In this document: positions 59,501 through 64,000 of the stretch, piece after piece
Layout of the letters: each line of letters begins with the position of its first letter
Position numbering within the stretch: position 1 is the first letter of the stretch
Assembly: GCF_963678635.1 (NCBI RefSeq)
Contig: NC_087069.1
Coordinates: forward strand, 51,284,938-51,348,937
Direction of reading: 5' to 3'
Origin: Symsagittifera roscoffensis
Lineage: Eukaryota; Xenacoelomorpha; Acoela; Convolutidae
DNA length: 64,000 nt
Translations under genes and position numbers: made by a program
The notes under the pieces: model-generated
Database searches by the model: none
Told to the model about the DNA's origin: nothing
Seen by the model: the letters and a program-made list of their open reading frames with translations, nothing else

Positions 59501-60281
59501 AATTCTGTAAACAATTGAGATGCATGATCAATGAGGTCACCATGGCTATGCAATTACAATGTTAACGCACGGAAAAGACAATCATGATCTTTGTTTGGTT
59601 GATTATCTTTATCCGATTAAAGACAGTTTACTGAAATTTTTTTAGTAAAGGATCGGGTAATACAATGCCTGAGAATCCCCTTAGAAATGTTTCTGAGTAG
59701 AGCTGCAAAAATAGTGAAACTTGTAATAAATTTGAACCTCCTCTTTGGGTTCTAACGTTCTTGAGTGCATTGCTTGTCGATATCAATTTTTCCTACTTTT
59801 CCTTGGATGGTTTTCAAGTCAACTCTAGTAGACAGTAAATGCGACTTCTCAAACAAAGTTTTTTTTGTGGGCAGTAAACACTATTTTCTCCTGTTTCGAC
59901 ATTACGAAGAACAAATCCCACAAAATTTTTTTTTTTTGCAGCTGAAAACTGGTTTTTGAATATTTCATCCAGCTTTTTGTTGATTACTTCAGTATCTAAC
60001 TTTGACATTTAAAAGTTAAATATTTCAATCTCCCGTTTTTCATTTCTGAACCCGCCAGAAAGTATTGACAAGCACTCAACTCCTCTTTGAGTCTCTCTCC
60101 ATGTTGCCTTCTTTTGCACTATCTTGTACAATTCTGCTACAGGATCACTTGGTTTCGGTTGCTTAGCTTCATGTTCTTTTCTCCAATGTTAGTGAATGGA
60201 GTAGTAACTCGGAAACTCCCTCTCACAAGAAGAACAAACCGTCGACAGCTTGAAAGTTGGAAGAGCACGTTTCTTAGCCAT
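56554..60281 (-). pseudogene. Decayed protein-primed family-B DNA polymerase (Polinton/Maverick- or adintovirus-like)
   Basis: Scattered minus-strand frames line up as one protein of roughly 1,150-1,250 codons. N-terminus at 60281 (MAKKRALPTF) with a C2H2-like finger (CSSCEREF...H, a stop, then HWRKEH). From 60008 a new segment begins MSKLDTEVINKKLDEIF. Next is HDCLFRAL (about 59570), resembling an OTU Cys box. CFRCPRCDWF (about 59260) is a zinc pair. AIFDLEL (about 59075) is the Exo I D-x-E. Then come VFGFNKDEYDLNLI (58720), SSQLYPISMCQELPTG (58256-58215) as motif A, KHLSNSSYSYRIMDRSRH (about 57345-57295) as motif B and EMDTDSLYLA (about 57058-57030) as motif C. The C-terminus, YEQTKKGLSKFYPK then MPFRF, stops at 56554. 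More than ten frameshifts and stops. The motif A Asp is apparently Asn. Such enzymes replicate large virus-like transposons. Confidence 0.75.
57787..57833 (-). repeat. CTTGACATGATT short tandem repeat inside the polymerase relic
   Basis: Three copies (57787, 57810, 57822), the last two adjacent, with a fourth imperfect half-copy between. It interrupts the region between the WECDWW-like and FRYKKPL-like peptides of the polymerase. Confidence 0.8.
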
Positions 60282-60539
60282 GTGATATTTCATTTTTTGC
60301 TGATTGTAAGTGAAATACTTTCAATAAGGACAAGAAATAACTCCTTTAGAATATTTTTTCAGATGTCGAGCTGCGTTTTGACAAAACTACATGATTTTAC
60401 AGTCTTAACACTTCAATTTCTCGTTTCTCGTTTTGTTTTTCTGCAAAATAACAAACTATAAAAATTTTCACTTGTCTGTTTCAATTTGGCAAACAAAACT
60501 AAGGTTTCAACCAAATAAAATAACGTATTTAAACCGACA

Positions 60540-60719
60540 GTGACTTCGTCGACTACGCATTCATTTTTTTATGGTCATGACGTCATTCTTTGATTAGAAG
60601 TGACGTCACCATACACGCAAATTTCTTTTTTTGATAACGACGTCATTACTTAAATAGAAGTGACGTCAACGCCCAGGCAAATTTCCCTTCATGCTAATGA
60701 TGTCATCGCAGACAAAAAC
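60540..60719. promoter_or_regulatory. Three 60-bp direct repeats with TGACGTCA (CRE/ATF-type) sites
   Basis: Units at 60540, 60600 and 60660 have an exact 60-bp period. Units 2 and 3 open with GTGACGTCA, and the second half of each unit holds a further site, CATGACGTCATT in unit 1, CGACGTCATT in unit 2 and TGATGTCATC in unit 3. They share the spacer (A/G)CGCAAATTTC-like sequence. TGACGTCA is the palindromic bZIP (CREB/ATF) site. They sit 260-440 bp upstream of the polymerase start on the minus strand, a plausible promoter position, but could also serve another element function. Confidence 0.55.
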
Positions 60720-61740
60720 TTCCTTCAAAATTGTGGAATTTTCCAGCAAAACTTTCAAGTAAACAGAACTCATTAGTTTCAAGGCATAACTGTAGGTGAA
60801 TTATAATCATCATTTGAAAATTGTTAACTGAAAAAAAAATTTTCTCGAGTTACTTTACAAAAAAAATTTTCCTTTGTTTTTCTGATTGATGAAATAAATG
60901 TAGAATCTTACCTAATGTAGACTTACGAATTTTAGGAAGTTTACGTTGTTCAAAAAAGAGATTTCCGGCTAAGTGAAGGTCTATATAAGGAAACTTACAT
61001 AATCAAATAACCATAATTTTACAGCAAATTTTGAGTATCAAAGCTTGAAATCGACTGCTCAGTTACACCTGCCAATAAAGGAATTTTTTTTTCGAGAAAT
61101 TTTGAAGTTAATCAAACAGTCGTTTGATTATTTGTCAAAAATTCTTCCTTTTCCTTACCTGATTCCCAAATTTTTCAGAAATCCCTACCAAAAATCTTTG
61201 TACTTTTACCTTTTTAACGATTTTCAAAAAGCAAAATCTTGCATGATAAGGTATGGAATAAGATTTCCAGAGATTTGCTTTGAAAAAATCATCAATTTTG
61301 AGCTATCCTACTAAATTCACATCAAAGTCAAATAATTTAAATGTCTACTAAAAAATCCTTAACTTCTCCTTGACTATACGCAAAAAATTCAAAAGAGTTG
61401 ATGAAAAAAATTTTCAAAAATCCGTTTTTGTTAAATTTCTTTATTTGGTTATTTAAATTGGCAGTTTGTCTTATTTTTACAGTAAACTACCTGTGGTCAA
61501 CTATTTTTGCAATTTCAATTGTGTTTATTATTTCATCTTTGGGAGATTTAATTTCCTAAACTGCATACTTTTTGACAGGACAAGACAACCTAATATGAAT
61601 GAACATTTTTTGTGATCGAAAACGACAATTTTAAAAATTTCCTTAAAGGTACTTTGATTCTGATTTGACACGACTTGTATAAACCAAATAAGGAATATCT
61701 ATTTTGATTGGTTAAACCCGGACATTTGAGTTATAGGTAC
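60720..61740. other. AT-rich spacer
   Basis: No supported gene. The plus ORF at 61045-61314 (89 codons) is Phe/Lys-rich and has no conserved copy. Confidence 0.3.
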
Positions 61741-61793
61741 CCTCACTCTTAATTAAAAAAATCATTTCGGGTACTTTTTTGTTTAAGAGTGAG
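61741..61793. repeat. Short inverted repeat CCTCACTCTTA / TAAGAGTGAGG
   Basis: Eleven-base perfect arms at about 61741 and 61783 with a loop of some 30 bp, immediately 5' of the coding remnant at 61800. It could be a terminator-like or transposon-end hairpin. Function unknown. Confidence 0.45.
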
Positions 61794-61799
61794 GTTTAC

Positions 61800-62126
61800 T
61801 TCAACTCAAATGAGTGCGTTTAACCATTGGGCTCAAACAAATAATCCAACTCAAGTGTGGTACATGATCGAAATCATGAGGAGAGACTTCAGTGAACATC
61901 AAGAGATGCAGGTTCTTGTCACCGAGACTCAACGTGGACCAATGGAAATGATGTCACAGATTACGGAACTAGTTGGGATGGACTATCTCGACGTTCCTGA
62001 CTCCGGATATGTGACTCAAACTGTATACGTTTCCCTCTTTCGGTGCCAGTCGGTCATATTTGGAAGCTGACCTTGAGCAATACGAACAACGTGATTTTGG
62101 GGTGAAACGGAATTTTTGAAAATTCG
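61800..62126 (+). pseudogene. Unrecognised coding remnant
   Basis: MSAFNHWAQTNNPTQVWYM, IEIMRRDFSEHQEMQVLVTE and MDYLDVPDSGYVTQT are open to 62070. After a one-frame shift near 62035 the reading continues GASRSYLEADLEQYEQRDF and GVKRNF to a stop near 62127. Further protein-like stretches (SEPSVESWISGVSQWSS, about 62340-62395) lie beyond, with stops between. Composition is balanced and acidic. It directly precedes an LTR-like region, so it may be part of a retroelement ORF, such as a 3' or gag-like ORF. Confidence 0.35.
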
Positions 62127-62579
62127 AATTGAGCATGTCATGCTCAACTTTCTCGCGACAACTGAAAATCTCAGAAACATGAGATCAGAACAACCGAATT
62201 ACAATCGCGGGAAAGTAATCGAAAAAACAGCGGGAAATTGTTATCCGCAATTTCCAGTTATAATAACATACTAGAGTAGAGCTGTCTCATCCTGGAATAG
62301 CTGCGAGAGAAGAAGATATTCATTAGAAGTGGACCAGAGTGAACCTTCGGTAGAAAGTTGGATAAGTGGCGTCTCCCAATGGTCCAGCCCCAAAAACTCA
62401 ATCCCAAGTTGAAACTCATTTCCTTTGCTGGAGTACATCAATTACAAACTTTTTGAGTTAAAACTTTTTGAGTTAAAACAAATTCCCTTTAATGCTACAG
62501 TTGCTAGTTGATTTAGTTACTCCAATTCTCCAGTGTGCTGGTATGTGAGTACCCAATTTAGTTTTCTTGAGTGTGTTTT

Positions 62580-64000
62580 ATACTTGTTATATTGAGGTAG
62601 GGAGAGTTTTAGGTTGATCCATCTGAAATGGATCAATGTTCCACTGTCTAAGAAAAAGCTACTAAAACGGAATGTTCCGACCGTGTTTTTAACGGCGTTC
62701 GTGTATTTTGGGTATTTTTAGACCTAAGTATGGGAAGTTTTTATTTTCTAGAGTGGGGGGGGTATTTTGGTAGTGGCCTTAAGCTGTAACGAGGGTGTTA
62801 GTCTCATGTCGCAAGTGAACCGAATTGGCTCCGACCGTTCGAGGTAGAAAAACACAATAGATAGTGTCCCTGACTCCTGAGCCAATGATTATACGGCCTA
62901 TTTTTCTTTAACTTCATATGTGACTTAAGTAGGCGACTGTTACATAGTGTTTTTATGGCGCTCCTGGGTGTTTTTACGACATCATGACTACGGAACCGAA
63001 CCCACTTGACACAGCTCCGGGCTACATGCCCATTCTAGAGTACCGGTGGTACGGTTCAGCGGGAACGTGTAAACCATCCCGTTGTACCGTGATATCTTAA
63101 TGAAAAACTCAAAGAATTACTGGTACGCTCTCCGAACGAGGACTAGCCAATCGAGTAAGGGGTAAGGGGGTAACTAGGGGGACAAAAAACGAGCAAAAAG
63201 ACAAAAAGCGAAACAAAAACTATATAAGAATAGAAGAAAAAAGAACAAAAACCATAAAACAAGAAAGGACAGTGACCTAGATACCAGATTATTTGGATCA
63301 AACTGTTATATTAATTAAATAGTATAGCCATACTGTTTTCATAAGACCGATCGTTTCGATCAATCAAGCAATTTAAAAAGTTGCCCGAACGTGGGGCGTT
63401 GTCAAGGATTATCAGATAGCTTGCAACTAACTGGATCACTAGGAGACTTGACTGGAAAAGGTGACTTGCCAAGTAGGAAAGTTGTTTGCAGGAAGGGAAC
63501 CCGACAAAGAGACATCCAGCACCGACGGGACCGAACAGAGAAGGCGTACAGGGGTGTTATGTTTGGTCAACCGACAGACCACTGGGAGACTTGACTGGAA
63601 CAGGTGACCAGCCAAGTGGGAAAGTGGTGCTGGTGAAAGGTGCAGGACAAGCCAAGGAGACAACCAGCACGCAATCAGAACAACCAGAGGAGGACACACA
63701 GGGGTGTTCTGGTTGGTCAATCGGGTATCGTTAGAATCCACATTACATTGCATGAGATAAGTGTAAAATTGGATAACAAAACCCCATTGTTTTGAGGAAC
63801 GTTTTTACTTGAGCAGAGCTTGAAAACAGGTTCTACGGTTTTCTCTCAAGGGGTTTAGCACCCAGCGCTTAAGGTGATTTTCGGCTTAAGAGGGGGGCTA
63901 AATAGGGGGGAGGTTAGAAGGGGGGCTGGTTAAGTTAGAGGTTGGCGGTTGCAAATTGTAAAAAGGGGGGACACGTTACAGTAGCTAATCAATCGATATC
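62580..64000 (+). mobile_element. Diverged LTR-like region of the Ty3 family, opposite orientation, cut by window end
   Basis: On the plus strand the order of short blocks matches the reverse complement of the LTRs at 11-18 kb. GTTACATAG..GTTTTTATGGCGCTCC (62940-62965) corresponds to the 17790-17810 block. The G-rich GGGGTAAGGGGGTAACTAGG stretch, then an A-rich CAAAAA tract, ACCATAAAACAAGAAAGG and ACAGTGACCTAG (63155-63280) corresponds to the 13205-13390 tract read backwards. Sequence identity is low elsewhere. The right part (63400-64000) holds the 142-bp repeat and G-rich sequence. No gene. Confidence 0.5.
63438..63721. repeat. Two tandem copies of a 142-bp repeat
   Basis: Copies at 63438-63579 and 63580-63721 start CACT(A/G)GGAGACTTGACTGGAA and end ACAGGGGTGTT.TG.TTGGTCAA. 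About a quarter of positions differ. The plus and minus ORFs over this segment are by-products of the repeat. The repeat lies inside the LTR-like region, as the GGAGGGT repeat does in copies B and C. Confidence 0.8.

Noticed and set aside
63391-63753. Overlapping plus and minus ORFs near the right end
   Set aside because: By-products of the 142-bp tandem repeat in a GC-richer LTR-like region.
1-64000. tRNA, rRNA or snRNA genes
   Set aside because: No cloverleaf with A and B boxes or conserved rRNA/snRNA core was noticed on either strand; tRNAscan-SE or Rfam would be decisive.

Overview
The window is eukaryotic: AT-rich, with no operon structure and no rRNA or tRNA gene that I can see. A rhabditid nematode, probably Caenorhabditis or a close relative, fits best. 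The reasons are the SGNH-type retroelement ORF at 1-1648 (a family I associate with Caenorhabditis), TTTTCAT(A/GC)AG-type acceptors upstream of small genes, and an inferred 53-nt intron at 45236-45288. The species assignment is inference. Most of the window is mobile-element debris and diverged segmental duplications; no gene has both ends and an intact product clearly visible, except possibly a small zinc-ribbon ORF at 35905-36327.

Layout. (1) 1-1648, minus: broken SGNH-hydrolase-like ORF running off the left edge. (2) 2499-14148, minus: decayed Ty3/gypsy (Metaviridae-type) retrotransposon in the order gag, CCHC knuckles, protease, RT, RNase H, integrase, with a 3.2-kb LTR/leader on its right. 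Two further partial copies of its gag + LTR end (B 14153-18345, C about 18640-22790) follow in the same orientation, and a diverged relative of the LTR lies in the opposite orientation at about 62580-64000. (3) 22793-43245: a duplicated unit called X-Z here. X is a 2.5-kb block present as X1 (22793-30003, containing four 1.05-kb tandem repeats), X2 (33130-35813) and X3 (about 39945-42680). X2 and X3 are each followed by a minus-strand zinc-ribbon gene, Z1 (35905-36327) and Z2 (broken, 42780-43187). After X1 the Z gene is replaced by a GC-richer, decayed plus-strand coding segment Y (30004-32968) of unknown identity and a scrap of LTR C. (4) 44990-52170: a second array, D1-D3, whose conserved patches are minus-strand exon-like pieces with a shared splice donor. 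(5) 52297-53026: two phase-compatible exons of an unrecognised minus-strand gene. (6) 56554-60281, minus: decayed protein-primed family-B DNA polymerase (Polinton/Maverick- or adintovirus-like) with recognisable exonuclease and palm motifs, and three exact-period 60-bp repeats carrying TGACGTCA sites upstream. (7) 61800-64000: a plus-strand coding remnant and the diverged LTR-like region.

The genes do not form one working pathway. The window reads as a graveyard in which a Ty3 element, a virus-like polymerase and two locally amplified nematode gene families have been duplicated, interrupted and eroded. All identifications are from reading translations and motifs by eye; no database search was run.
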